A stretch of 64,000 bases of DNA from a bacterium (GTDB taxonomy: Bacteria > Patescibacteriota > Gracilibacteria > UBA1369 > GCA-2718715), in assembly GCA_018662325.1 (NCBI GenBank), contig JABJGM010000003.1, positions 1 through 64,000 on the forward strand, in the 5' to 3' direction. Every line of letters begins with the position of its first letter. The first letter of the stretch is position 1. Shown here in pieces: positions 1 to 9,299 of the stretch. A program made the position numbers and the translations under genes. The notes below the pieces were generated by a model. The model was not told the origin of the DNA. It saw only the letters and a program-made list of their open reading frames with translations, and did no database searches.

Positions 1-60
1 CCAGAGAAATATTTCATTTGTCAAATCTTTTTGTGGTCACCGTCTAAAATTTAAGAAAAT

Positions 61-1143
61 TTATACTCTTAGAATAAACTCTTTAATAATGTAGTAATAA
101 TCTACAAGTGAATCAATTGATACCCATTCGTCATCACATCCAATTCCATGTCCAATTGGTCCAAATTCAATCCCAGGTGTTCCAACCTTTGTAAAGTGCC
201 TGGCATCGGATGATCCATTTGCTCGGTAGAATTTTATTTTTCCATTGATTTGATTTTCAGTAATTTTTTTTAATAACTGCAAATAATCATTTTTTTTCGG
301 AACATTCAAGGGAGCTTCAAAAGCATTAATTTTAATTTCAAAATTATTGCAAATTAGCTTTTCAAATTTACTTAAAATTTTCGAATACTCTTTTGGCTCA
401 AAACGTATATCTAGTAAAATTTTTGCATTGTCCGGAACTTTGTTAAAAGATTGATTTTCACAGATAAAGCCAGCAACATTAACAGTTGTTTTACCATGAG
501 CTTTTTTAGGAATAGGATATTTTTTAAGAATTTTACTAAGCAATTTCTGTAGTTGTAAAACCGAGTTTTCACCCTTCCATGTGTATGCTCCATGAGCTGT
601 TTGGCCTTTATGGGATATTTCTAACTGTAAAGCTCCTTTGGCTTCATTTACAATATCAAAATTAGTAGGTTCAGTAGCAAGCACAAAATTTGTCTTTAAT
701 CCTTCTTGAATTTGATACTTAGTCCCATTAAACCCACCAATCTCTTCATCTGTTACAAATTGGATTGCAATCTTTTTATCTGAATTTTTGCAAGCATGCT
801 TAAAAGCTAGCATAGCTGCCACTAAGTTGCCTTTCATATCCATGGCTCCAACTCCATAAAGTTTATCACCTTTGATAACAGGGGAGTATTGAAAGTCTTT
901 TCCAGGAATAATATCTAAGTGACAATTTAATAAAAGATCAAATTTTTCTGGTCTTTTGTTTGAGTTATAAACTAAAACCGACTTTGAGCCATTTGATTCA
1001 AAATTTTCAATTGTATAAGCTTTCAAAAAAGATTTTACATAATCCAAAGCTTTTGAAAGTTCTTTTAAATTATCTGGATCAGTTTTAATTTTAATTAGCT
1101 CTTTTGTAATTTTTAGGATTTCTTTTTTGATTTCCATATTCAA
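61..1143 (-). CDS. M20 family metallopeptidase (ArgE/DapE-like deacylase)
   Basis: ORF with NCHLDIIPG, GAMDMKGNLVAAM and TDEEIGG motifs typical of M20 peptidases. Confidence 0.85.
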   Translation of the reverse strand: MNMEIKKEILKITKELIKIKTDPDNLKELSKALDYVKSFLKAYTIENFESNGSKSVLVYNSNKRPEKFDLLLNCHLDIIPGKDFQYSPVIKGDKLYGVGAMDMKGNLVAAMLAFKHACKNSDKKIAIQFVTDEEIGGFNGTKYQIQEGLKTNFVLATEPTNFDIVNEAKGALQLEISHKGQTAHGAYTWKGENSVLQLQKLLSKILKKYPIPKKAHGKTTVNVAGFICENQSFNKVPDNAKILLDIRFEPKEYSKILSKFEKLICNNFEIKINAFEAPLNVPKKNDYLQLLKKITENQINGKIKFYRANGSSDARHFTKVGTPGIEFGPIGHGIGCDDEWVSIDSLVDYYYIIKEFILRV

Positions 1144-1406
1144 TAAAGGATCTTAGTTTAACTAATTTTAACAAAGCTTTATCAAATCCACAAACTACAA
1201 ACACATATTGCCGATGTATTAAGATTAATAAAAAAAAACTAAGTGCAAAACAGATAGCAGCAACGATAAAAGTGAAGTTTAAGTTATAAGGGATAATACA
1301 AATTTAAATGGCATACAATTATATACTCCGACACAAGTTAAAGATTCCACAAATCTTTGGATACCTGAAGGATATGAGTTAGACGAAGGTGGTACACTAT
1401 TAAAAA

Positions 1407-4217
1407 TTATTGCAGCTTAGCATCAATAACTCGACACTTCATACCTTGTTTAGAATGAAAACCTTGAACTTTTCTAAAAGCTTCTTTATACATTGAACCA
1501 GGTTGAGCATTTAAATATATAGTCTCCATACAATCTACATTCGGTATTAAAGGAACTTGTCCATCTGGATTAAGCAAATCTAATGCGTTTTTTAAGTCAT
1601 TGCGTTCAACTCCATAATCATCTAGCGCAAGAGATTGTGGGGTAAAAGTATGTATACATTGATCAACTGGATTGTACACTTTGATTGCAACCTTTTCTTT
1701 AATAGCTAAATCTACAAGTTGATTTAGCATTGATAAATTATCAACTGAAGACTCAGGCTCTGTACAAAAAGGGACAATTAAAACACTTCGATCAGGGGTT
1801 TTTACTTTCGTGTTTTTATAGACATTCACATGAGTTTTGGGTCTTCTAGCCGTTACCTTTTGATTTATCATTCTTACATCATCTCCAATTTGATATTCTC
1901 TAACGCTATCCCATTCAGGCGAATCACTAGCTCTTGATTTTTGTTTTCTTAGTTCTCTTGAAATACCAGCAAATACACTTAAAAAAATGTTATCTTCAAA
2001 TGCAAGATTGAATTTTGGATCTTTTTGAAATCTATTATTTAATCTACTTAAATCTGTAGGACTATTTAAATTGGGTATTAATTTTAAGGTTTCCTTTTCT
2101 TTTTTTAACTCCCGAAATTTATCAATTAGTTCTTGGGAAAATCTTTCTTTTATTACTTGTGAAATTAAAGATCTAAGATCGTCATCTAAAAGAGAATCAA
2201 AATCTGGTGATCTAAAATTACCAGAATCTAATTCAAGAGATTCTGAAACTTCTAAAAAGTTATCAATTGAATGATAAATCAATGTAAAACATGCTTTAAT
2301 AAGTTGAGAATTTAGAATCTGATTTCTATCACTTTCATCGCTTAAAGCAAAGTAGAACTCAAACAAATCAAAAATTGTTATTTTAGAATCGATTCCAAGT
2401 AACTTTAATTTATATTGAAGTTCTTCATTTTGAATATATGAAATATCTAGTTCAACTTCTTCATCTAAAAATGATTTAAATATATCAAAGTTAGCATCTG
2501 AAATTAAGAATCTATAATTATTCATATTTCTAACTACCGAATTTAAATAATTTCGTAAACTAAAACTATTTGATTCTATAGATAGCTTCATATCGGATTC
2601 TAAAGTTCCAAAATCAAGATAATCTACAGGTTCGCCTTTTGAATCTAGCCATTGGTCAAAGAAATCTTGATTTTCAAGACTTCTATCTTGAAATTTGTAA
2701 AGATCTTCTCTAGTTTCTATAGTGCGGTTATATCTTTCAGACCTTACAGCCGTTCTTCGTCTAAGGTAAGAAGTTGGATCAAATTCAATAATTCTATTGT
2801 CTGCAGGATTAACAATTAATAATACAGCATGGCCGACACTAGAAAATCCTTTCTTTGAATCATAAGCATTATTTGTTACTGATAGATAAGTTTCAAATCC
2901 ATTTGTATTTAATATAGCCGCGATCAATTGAGAGTAAGCTAGACAGTTACCTAATTTGTTTCTAAGAACAAATTCAAAAATGCTATTTGGATTTTTATTT
3001 AATTCAACCAACTTAGAGTTATTGTAAGTACACTGACCTAAAAATTCTATTATTTGTGAAATAACTAAATTTATATCTTTGCCAGGTAAGTTGCTCAATT
3101 CATTAGGTAAATCTTCAGGAAGTAAGTTGCTTACAAAATCTAATTCTTCATTACTCATACGGCTTTCTTGCAATTTTGCTAATATTCTTTTTTCGTATTC
3201 AATTAAAGAAGAAAATTCAAACATTGAAAAACTATAAATTATTCCTGATTCAGATGTTTGATATTCATTTAACTTGGCTCCAAATGGTACGCTTAATTCC
3301 GAGAAAGGTTTTTCAACATAAAAAGTAGTTTCTGTTCTCAAATCTGTATCTTCAATTTCAAAATCTAGACTACGAAAGGTAGATCCAAGTGGAATTGAGA
3401 TTTCGCTAATTAAAATTTCATTACCCCAATTCTTGAAAATTGTACCTCCCAAGTATTCATATTCATCGGGTTCTTTTCCAGAAAAAAAGTTATCCTCTGA
3501 TTTTTGTACTCTAGGTTTGGCTGATTTTTTAGGTTCTATAGAATCTTTTATTCTAGATTTTATCTCTTTTGAAGTTTTAAGAACCTCTTGTTTTGGTTCT
3601 TGAAAATTTAATGCAAAGTCTATAATTTCTTGTTGTAGTAAATGCATACCATTATCTTTCAAAGCTCCAGCACCTTTAGAAAAAACATTACTAGCAAAAG
3701 TTTTCCACTTCTGGCTAAAAGCTTCTCTAAGTAAAAATATAAATTCAAATAAATTCCCTAGCTCCTGATTTTTATTAGCAAATTCAAACAAGTCAATTAT
3801 CTTAGGAAAATCACTGTAAAATAATAAATTATTTATGATTTCATTTAGACTATCTTGATCTAAATTACACCTATTAAGTTGATGTTTTATATCAGGTATT
3901 TCATTGATAAGGTTTAAAACTTGCTCAAGATAGTGAGCTTTATTAATAATGTAATATAGCTTTTGCAAGTCAACTTTTGCAGCTAAGTTTGAGGCTGAGA
4001 ACCGAAATTTTAATAATTTCTTTACATTCTCTGGAGTGTTTTCTAAGGTTATAAATCCTTTCTTATCAAAAGCAATTAAATACCCATTACAATCCAAATA
4101 ATTTCCATTTAAGATTTCTATTTCTTCGTTAGATAAAAAATTACCTTCAAAAGCTTGAATTTCTAAGTTTAACTCATTTAAATCAGCTTCAGGTGGGAAA
4201 AATGGATTGAATTGCAT
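1407..4217 (-). CDS. Transglutaminase-like plus DUF58 domain fusion protein
   Basis: GNCLAYSQLIAAIL (Cys), GHAVLLIVNP (His) and IIEFDPTSYLR (Asp) fit a transglutaminase-like triad; C-terminal SVREYQIGDDVRMINQKVTAR resembles the DUF58 signature. Confidence 0.7.
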   Translation of the reverse strand: MQFNPFFPPEADLNELNLEIQAFEGNFLSNEEIEILNGNYLDCNGYLIAFDKKGFITLENTPENVKKLLKFRFSASNLAAKVDLQKLYYIINKAHYLEQVLNLINEIPDIKHQLNRCNLDQDSLNEIINNLLFYSDFPKIIDLFEFANKNQELGNLFEFIFLLREAFSQKWKTFASNVFSKGAGALKDNGMHLLQQEIIDFALNFQEPKQEVLKTSKEIKSRIKDSIEPKKSAKPRVQKSEDNFFSGKEPDEYEYLGGTIFKNWGNEILISEISIPLGSTFRSLDFEIEDTDLRTETTFYVEKPFSELSVPFGAKLNEYQTSESGIIYSFSMFEFSSLIEYEKRILAKLQESRMSNEELDFVSNLLPEDLPNELSNLPGKDINLVISQIIEFLGQCTYNNSKLVELNKNPNSIFEFVLRNKLGNCLAYSQLIAAILNTNGFETYLSVTNNAYDSKKGFSSVGHAVLLIVNPADNRIIEFDPTSYLRRRTAVRSERYNRTIETREDLYKFQDRSLENQDFFDQWLDSKGEPVDYLDFGTLESDMKLSIESNSFSLRNYLNSVVRNMNNYRFLISDANFDIFKSFLDEEVELDISYIQNEELQYKLKLLGIDSKITIFDLFEFYFALSDESDRNQILNSQLIKACFTLIYHSIDNFLEVSESLELDSGNFRSPDFDSLLDDDLRSLISQVIKERFSQELIDKFRELKKEKETLKLIPNLNSPTDLSRLNNRFQKDPKFNLAFEDNIFLSVFAGISRELRKQKSRASDSPEWDSVREYQIGDDVRMINQKVTARRPKTHVNVYKNTKVKTPDRSVLIVPFCTEPESSVDNLSMLNQLVDLAIKEKVAIKVYNPVDQCIHTFTPQSLALDDYGVERNDLKNALDLLNPDGQVPLIPNVDCMETIYLNAQPGSMYKEAFRKVQGFHSKQGMKCRVIDAKLQ

Positions 4218-4416
4218 TTTTAAAAGTTATCTTGTTATTATATCATTTTTAAACTCATGTGTAAAACAAAGAGTTTGTCCAAGCACAAAAATTAATATTT
4301 CTTTTAAAACCAAAACCAACTTTGACAAAACAAGGTTTATCCATTGAAATAGTCTTCAAAAGATAATTTATAAATTTTGAACTATTATTGTCAGCATATT
4401 GATCTAGATAATTAAA

Positions 4417-4437
4417 ATATGCAACTCAGTTGCATAT
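4417..4437. promoter_or_regulatory. Perfect 21-bp palindrome ATATGCAACTCAGTTGCATAT, putative Zur/Fur-family operator
   Basis: Exact palindrome upstream of the CobW-type GTPase; core TGCAACT-N-AGTTGCA recurs upstream of znuA at 27408-27422. Confidence 0.7.
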
Positions 4438-4479
4438 AATTTAAATTATAGATAATTAAGTAAATAATATATATTCACT

Positions 4480-5679
4480 ATGAATCAAAAGTTACCTGTA
4501 ACAGTTTTATCTGGTTTTTTAGGAGCTGGTAAAACTACCCTTTTAAATCACATTTTATCAAATCGAGAAGGACTAAAAGTCGCTGTAATTGTAAATGATA
4601 TGTCGGAAGTAAACATCGATGCAGATTTAGTGGCAAATGGAGAAGCAAACCTATCGCGAACTGAAGAAAAACTAGTAGAAATGTCTAACGGATGCATTTG
4701 TTGTACGTTAAGAGAAGATCTTTTAATTGAAGTTAAAAAATTAGCTCAAGAAGGAAAATTTGATTATTTAGTGATCGAATCTACTGGTATTTCAGAACCT
4801 CTTCCGGTTGCTGAAACTTTTACATTTGATGATGAATCTGGTGACATTTTATCTAATTTTGCAAAACTAGACACAATGGTAACAGTGGTTGACGCTGCCA
4901 ATTTTTTAGATAATTTTGATTCAATCGATACCTTAGAAGAAATAGGGGAGTCACTTGGTGAAGATGATGAACGTGATTTGGTAAACCTACTTACGGACCA
5001 AATTGAGTTTTGTGATGTACTAATTTTAAATAAAGTTTCTGAAGTTTCTAAAGAAGATCTAGTGCAAATTAAAAAAGTTATCAAATCTTTAAATCCAATA
5101 GCTGAAATTATTGAAACTGACTATAGTAAAGTTTCCTTAGATAAAATTCTTAATACTGGAAAATTTGACTTTGATCGAGCCAGTCAAGATCCAATGTGGC
5201 TTAAAGAAAATCGTGGAGAACATGTTCCAGAAACCGAAGAATACGGAATTAGTAGCTTTACTTATAAGGCTAATCGACCTTTCCATCCTCAAAGATTTTG
5301 GGATTATACTCAAGCCGAATGGACTGGAGTAGTTAGAGCAAAAGGTTATTTTTGGTTAGCTTCAAGATGGCTTGGAGTGGGTCTTTTATCTCAAGCTGGT
5401 AAAATGCGTAACTTAAGCTGTGCTGGTACTTGGTGGGGGGCGTATGATACTGCTCAGTGGCCACCTGAAGTAATAGAGTTATCAAAAAAAGAAAACTGGG
5501 ATCCTTTCTACAATGACCGTCGTCAAGAACTTGTAATTATTGGAATTAAGCCAAATAAAGAAGAAATCACAAAAAGCTTAGATGCCTGTTTACTAACAGA
5601 CGAAGAAATGCAAATGGATCCAAATGAATGGAAAAATTTCTCAGATCCATTCCCAGAATGGAATTTTGAAGAAAACTAG
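4480..5679 (+). CDS. CobW/COG0523-family GTPase (putative zinc metallochaperone)
   Basis: [17 protein letters not shown]-loop, [12 protein letters not shown] metal-binding CxCC motif, CobW C-terminal region. Confidence 0.9.
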   Translation: MNQKLPVTVLSGFLGAGKTTLLNHILSNREGLKVAVIVNDMSEVNIDADLVANGEANLSRTEEKLVEMSNGCICCTLREDLLIEVKKLAQEGKFDYLVIESTGISEPLPVAETFTFDDESGDILSNFAKLDTMVTVVDAANFLDNFDSIDTLEEIGESLGEDDERDLVNLLTDQIEFCDVLILNKVSEVSKEDLVQIKKVIKSLNPIAEIIETDYSKVSLDKILNTGKFDFDRASQDPMWLKENRGEHVPETEEYGISSFTYKANRPFHPQRFWDYTQAEWTGVVRAKGYFWLASRWLGVGLLSQAGKMRNLSCAGTWWGAYDTAQWPPEVIELSKKENWDPFYNDRRQELVIIGIKPNKEEITKSLDACLLTDEEMQMDPNEWKNFSDPFPEWNFEEN

Positions 5680-5687
5680 GCAATCAT

Positions 5688-6023
5688 ATGCATTTGTTTC
5701 CGAAATTTAAACGGCAAAAAACACAAGATAAAGTTTCAGTCAATGAAGTTCAGGATTTAGTTCTTTTTAATCAAAATATTGAAGGACAGCCCAAGTCCAA
5801 AGCTTTTGCAATTGTACAGGCAACTAGACTGCAAATTAAGTCTATTCGAATCACTCTTCAAAGTCATGTTGTTCTTGAAAACTTAGTTCATTTAACTGAT
5901 ATTTACATAAATAGATCTAATTTAGAGTTACTGATTAAAAATTGCCCTAATATTCAAAGAATTCAATACGAAAAACCAATCCAATCAATTCAAATAAACT
6001 TTGAACCAACAAAAGAGCTCTAA
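5688..6023 (+). CDS. Hypothetical protein
   Basis: 111-aa ORF 8 bp after the CobW gene, convergent with tyrS. Confidence 0.55.
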   Translation: MHLFPKFKRQKTQDKVSVNEVQDLVLFNQNIEGQPKSKAFAIVQATRLQIKSIRITLQSHVVLENLVHLTDIYINRSNLELLIKNCPNIQRIQYEKPIQSIQINFEPTKEL

Positions 6024-6032
6024 AGCTCTTTT
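6011..6032. terminator. Bidirectional Rho-independent terminator spanning both convergent stop codons
   Basis: AAAAGAGCT-CTAA-AGCTCTTTT perfect inverted repeat. Confidence 0.85.
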
Positions 6033-7234
6033 TTGATTTTTATAAAAGATCTTTTACCTTTCTGTAAGATTAAATCTTGGTCTGAGATTAATTTCACCTC
6101 AAAATCTGAATTACAAACTTCACCATTAATTTTAATTGCATTTTGTTCAATAAGTCTGCGAGCATTACTTTTAGAATCAACTAGTTGAGTCTTTAATAGT
6201 AAATCTACCAGTGAAATTTCATTTTCTTCTAAATAAATTTCATCCATTTCATCTGGCATTTCTTTATTAGTAACTGTTCTTTCAAAATGATCCTTAGCTT
6301 GATTTGCAATTTCGATATTATGCAAAATAGTAGTAATTTCCATAGCTAATTTCAATTTTGCTTCTTTAGGATGTAGCTTTAAAATAGTTTTAATTTCATC
6401 TTTTGAAATGTGAGTACAGTGTAAAAATAAAATTTCAATCATTTCGTCTGGTTGAGACATAATTTGTCCAAACAAATCATTCGGAGTTTTATCTAAAAAC
6501 ACACCAATCCCTTTACTTTTAGACATCAATTCACCTGTTTTTGGATTTTCCATTAAGGTAACATTAACAACCATTTTTTCTTTTCCATTTTTCCTCTTTA
6601 AAAGAGTTCTTCCACAAAGAGCATTAAAAGTTTGATCTGTTCCGCATAGCTCTACATCAACATCTAACTCAACTGAATCAAAGCCTTGCATTAAAGGGTA
6701 CAAAAACTCATGTAGAAAAATAGGGTTACCTTCTTGCATTCTTTTTTCAAACATATCCCTTTCCAAAATTTGTTGCACCGTAAAATTGGCAGCTAAATTT
6801 ACAACATCTTCAAAATTCAATTTTGAAAGCCAATCGCTATTCATTTTAACTAATGGAGGATTCACTTTATCTTGAAAATCCATTAAAGGTGCGATCATTC
6901 TTTTCCATTCTTTAATGTTTTCAACTACTTCGCTACCAGTTAATTGTTTACGGGCAGAACTTTCTTCGGAAGGGTCACCAATTCGCGCTGTAAAGTCTCC
7001 AAAAAGCAAAATCACTTGGTGTCCTAATTTTCTAAACTTTTCAAGTAGAATTATATTTTTAGCATGACTCAAATGCAGTGTAGGTGCAGTTGCATCAAAT
7101 CCAATATAAATTTTAAGCTGTTTACCACTTAAAAGCTTTCTTCTTAGTTCATCCATACTAGGAATAGCTTTTATAATTGTCCCACGGTCTAAAATTTCAT
7201 CAATTAAAATTTTATCTGTTATAATTTTATTCAT
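6020..7234 (-). CDS. tyrS: Tyrosine--tRNA ligase
   Basis: YIGFDATAPTLHLSHAKN (HIGH region), LMSKSKG (KMSKS) and a C-terminal S4-like domain. Confidence 0.95.
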   Translation of the reverse strand: MNKIITDKILIDEILDRGTIIKAIPSMDELRRKLLSGKQLKIYIGFDATAPTLHLSHAKNIILLEKFRKLGHQVILLFGDFTARIGDPSEESSARKQLTGSEVVENIKEWKRMIAPLMDFQDKVNPPLVKMNSDWLSKLNFEDVVNLAANFTVQQILERDMFEKRMQEGNPIFLHEFLYPLMQGFDSVELDVDVELCGTDQTFNALCGRTLLKRKNGKEKMVVNVTLMENPKTGELMSKSKGIGVFLDKTPNDLFGQIMSQPDEMIEILFLHCTHISKDEIKTILKLHPKEAKLKLAMEITTILHNIEIANQAKDHFERTVTNKEMPDEMDEIYLEENEISLVDLLLKTQLVDSKSNARRLIEQNAIKINGEVCNSDFEVKLISDQDLILQKGKRSFIKIKKEL

Positions 7235-7536
7235 TTTAAAAAGTTAAATTAACATAAAAAAATCCCTCAATTTAGAAGGCCTAAAAAAAATATATTTTAA
7301 ACAAACCTTCTATTTAAAAAGATTCATAATAATACAGTTTTGATATTAAATTTATTAACATAAATTTTCTTTACTTAAATGCATTATACTTCACCAATTG
7401 AATCCTGTCAAAACTCAACATTTTAAAGATTATAAAAAATCATCTTATTATTTTAAAAATATATAATAAATTTAATACTTAGATCTTTCATTTATTTTAT
7501 TCAGTAAAGGTTATAATTATCTACTCTTTAATTTTG

Positions 7537-7620
7537 TTAATTCCTAGTTTTTGCATTCGAGTAGTTGCTAGCGGATTAATTTTACACATGTTCCTAGATA
7601 GCATAGACTATCTAGGAATT
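7537..7620 (+). ncRNA. Structured 5' leader of bcp with alternative pairings
   Basis: TTCCTAGATAG(7591-7601)/CTATCTAGGAA(7608-7618) perfect 11-bp hairpin; AATTCCTAG(7539-7547) is also complementary to CTAGGAATT(7612-7620); TATAAT at 7512-7517. Confidence 0.5.
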
Positions 7621-7633
7621 TAATTTATTCCAA

Positions 7634-8071
7634 ATGTTAGAAGCTGTTTTAAATAATGAAATCAAGACTGTAAATTCAATAGAGGAATTAGCTAAAACTT
7701 CTAAAATTCTTTTATATTTTTATCCTAAAGACTCAACTCCTGGTTGCACAAATCAAGCTTTGAATTTCAATGATAATTTAGCAGAATTCCAAAAGCAAGA
7801 TATTACTGTTATTGGTTGCTCAATGGATTCAGTTGAATCTCATCAAAAATTTATCGATAAACAAGGTTTAAATTTTAATTTAATTTCCGATCCCGAAAAA
7901 AAACTTATAAATCAGTTTCAGGTCTGGGGTGAAAAAAAGAATTATGGTAAAACTTACATGGGTTTAATTCGTTCAAGCTTTTTAATCGACACTAAGTCTC
8001 AAGAAATCCTTAAAGAGTGGAGAAATGTGAGAGCTAAAAACCACGCCAATAAACTTTTAAAAGAAATCTAA
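7634..8071 (+). CDS. bcp: Thioredoxin-dependent thiol peroxidase (Bcp-type peroxiredoxin)
   Basis: YFYPKDSTPGCTNQALNF peroxidatic Cys motif, ISDPEKKL. Confidence 0.9.
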   Translation: MLEAVLNNEIKTVNSIEELAKTSKILLYFYPKDSTPGCTNQALNFNDNLAEFQKQDITVIGCSMDSVESHQKFIDKQGLNFNLISDPEKKLINQFQVWGEKKNYGKTYMGLIRSSFLIDTKSQEILKEWRNVRAKNHANKLLKEI

Positions 8072-8113
8072 TTTGCTAATTTTTGACTTATTAGGTAATT
8101 TAGTACTGCAAAT

Positions 8114-8201
8114 GGAGAGGTCGCATAGTGGCCTAGTGCGCACGCTTGGAAAGCGTGTAAGGTGAAAGCCTTCGAGGGTTCGAATCCCTCTCTCTCCGCC
8201 A
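8114..8201 (+). tRNA. tRNA-Ser(GGA), CCA encoded
   Basis: Acceptor GGAGAGG/TCTCTCC, anticodon loop ttGGAaa, long variable arm, T-arm GAGGGttcgaatCCCTC, terminal GCCA. Confidence 0.95.
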
Positions 8202-8227
8202 TTTTATATATTTCCCTTTTAAAAAAC

Positions 8228-8255
8228 TTGCAATATTCTAAAAAAATGTTATAAT
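8228..8255 (+). promoter_or_regulatory. Promoter TTGCAA-N16-TATAAT for the 8278 gene
   Basis: TTGCAA 8228-8233, TATAAT 8250-8255. Confidence 0.65.
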
Positions 8256-8277
8256 GTAAAAAAATAACAACAAAATT

Positions 8278-8634
8278 ATGGAAAGAAATAATAAACTCAC
8301 CAAGTTAGAGGGTTATATGTATAAAATACCAAATACTGTACTTAGACAAATTTTAAATGAACTTGCAAGAGATCGGCAACTTAACCCGGAGCAAGTTGAT
8401 CCAAATACAATTTACGAAATGCTATTTGATATGAACTTAGAAATTAAAAAATCAATAGATGATGAATTGTTAGGTCAGCTTGTAAATAAAGCAGAAGAAG
8501 TTGGTATTCACGAAGCTCGTGATTTATGGTTTGAAGAACCAAATCCTCGTTCGTTAATGGGTGGAATCGCTTTAGATTTAAGACTTACAGCTAAACAAAT
8601 TATTGCAATCGTATCTACTATTGATAAATCTTAA
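8278..8634 (+). CDS. Hypothetical protein
   Basis: 118-aa ORF with own promoter and terminator. Confidence 0.7.
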   Translation: MERNNKLTKLEGYMYKIPNTVLRQILNELARDRQLNPEQVDPNTIYEMLFDMNLEIKKSIDDELLGQLVNKAEEVGIHEARDLWFEEPNPRSLMGGIALDLRLTAKQIIAIVSTIDKS

Positions 8635-8654
8635 TTGAAAATAAATACAAATAT

Positions 8655-8675
8655 AAACCAGCCAATAGCTGGTTT
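8655..8675 (+). terminator. Rho-independent terminator
   Basis: AAACCAGC-CAATA-GCTGGTTT followed by T run. Confidence 0.85.
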
Positions 8676-8708
8676 TTTTTGTTTTGTGGTAAGATAAAAG
8701 AAAAAATT

Positions 8709-9290
8709 ATGAATATTTATAAAGCAGTTCTATTTGACGTTGATGGTGTTGTTATCACTTCTGATTATTATGCTAATTACTATTCAAAGCTAAAAGATAT
8801 TCCAGTTGAGATCATGATAGATTTTTTCAAAGGGGAATTTCAAGACTGCTTAATAAACAAAAAAGACTTACTTGAGGTACTCCCTAAATACCTAGAAGAT
8901 TGGAAGTTTGAGGGCACAGCCCAAGACTTTTTGCAAAGCTGGTTTAAGTATGAATCCAAAATAGATCAAAGTTTAATAAAGGCAGTTCAAAAGTTAAGGT
9001 GTAAAGGGATTAAATGTGTTTTAGCTACTAATCAGGAAAAACACCGTGCAAATTACCTTTGGAGCAATTTAAATCTCAAAGATTACTTTGATGAAATTTA
9101 TGACTCAGCTAAGGTGGGATATAAAAAACCTGACCCAAATTTTTATAAATCTGTCTTAGGTCAGATTAATTGTAATCCTCAAGAGGTATTATATTTTGAT
9201 GACACTTTAAGTCTTATCAATGAAAGCTCCAAACTTGGAATTAAATCCATTCACTATAAATCTCTCAACGATTTAAGAAGTTATATATGA
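8709..9290 (+). CDS. HAD-superfamily hydrolase
   Basis: AVLFDVDGVV motif I, LATNQE, GYKKPDPNFYK, LYFDDT; start moved from 8679 to ATG 8709 because the longer ORF begins in the terminator T run; TGA stop. Confidence 0.85.
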   Translation: MNIYKAVLFDVDGVVITSDYYANYYSKLKDIPVEIMIDFFKGEFQDCLINKKDLLEVLPKYLEDWKFEGTAQDFLQSWFKYESKIDQSLIKAVQKLRCKGIKCVLATNQEKHRANYLWSNLNLKDYFDEIYDSAKVGYKKPDPNFYKSVLGQINCNPQEVLYFDDTLSLINESSKLGIKSIHYKSLNDLRSYI

Positions 9291-9299
9291 TTTTCTGAT

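Noticed and set aside
4764-5084. 106-aa antisense ORF in the CobW gene
   Set aside because: Ser-rich mirror of a well-conserved coding region; typical spurious antisense frame
7235-7330. T-box riboswitch upstream of tyrS
   Set aside because: No TGGNACCGCG-type T-box sequence or specifier-loop architecture visible
8679-8708. N-terminal extension of the HAD hydrolase
   Set aside because: Overlaps the terminator T run; MNIYKAVLFDVDG is the natural start
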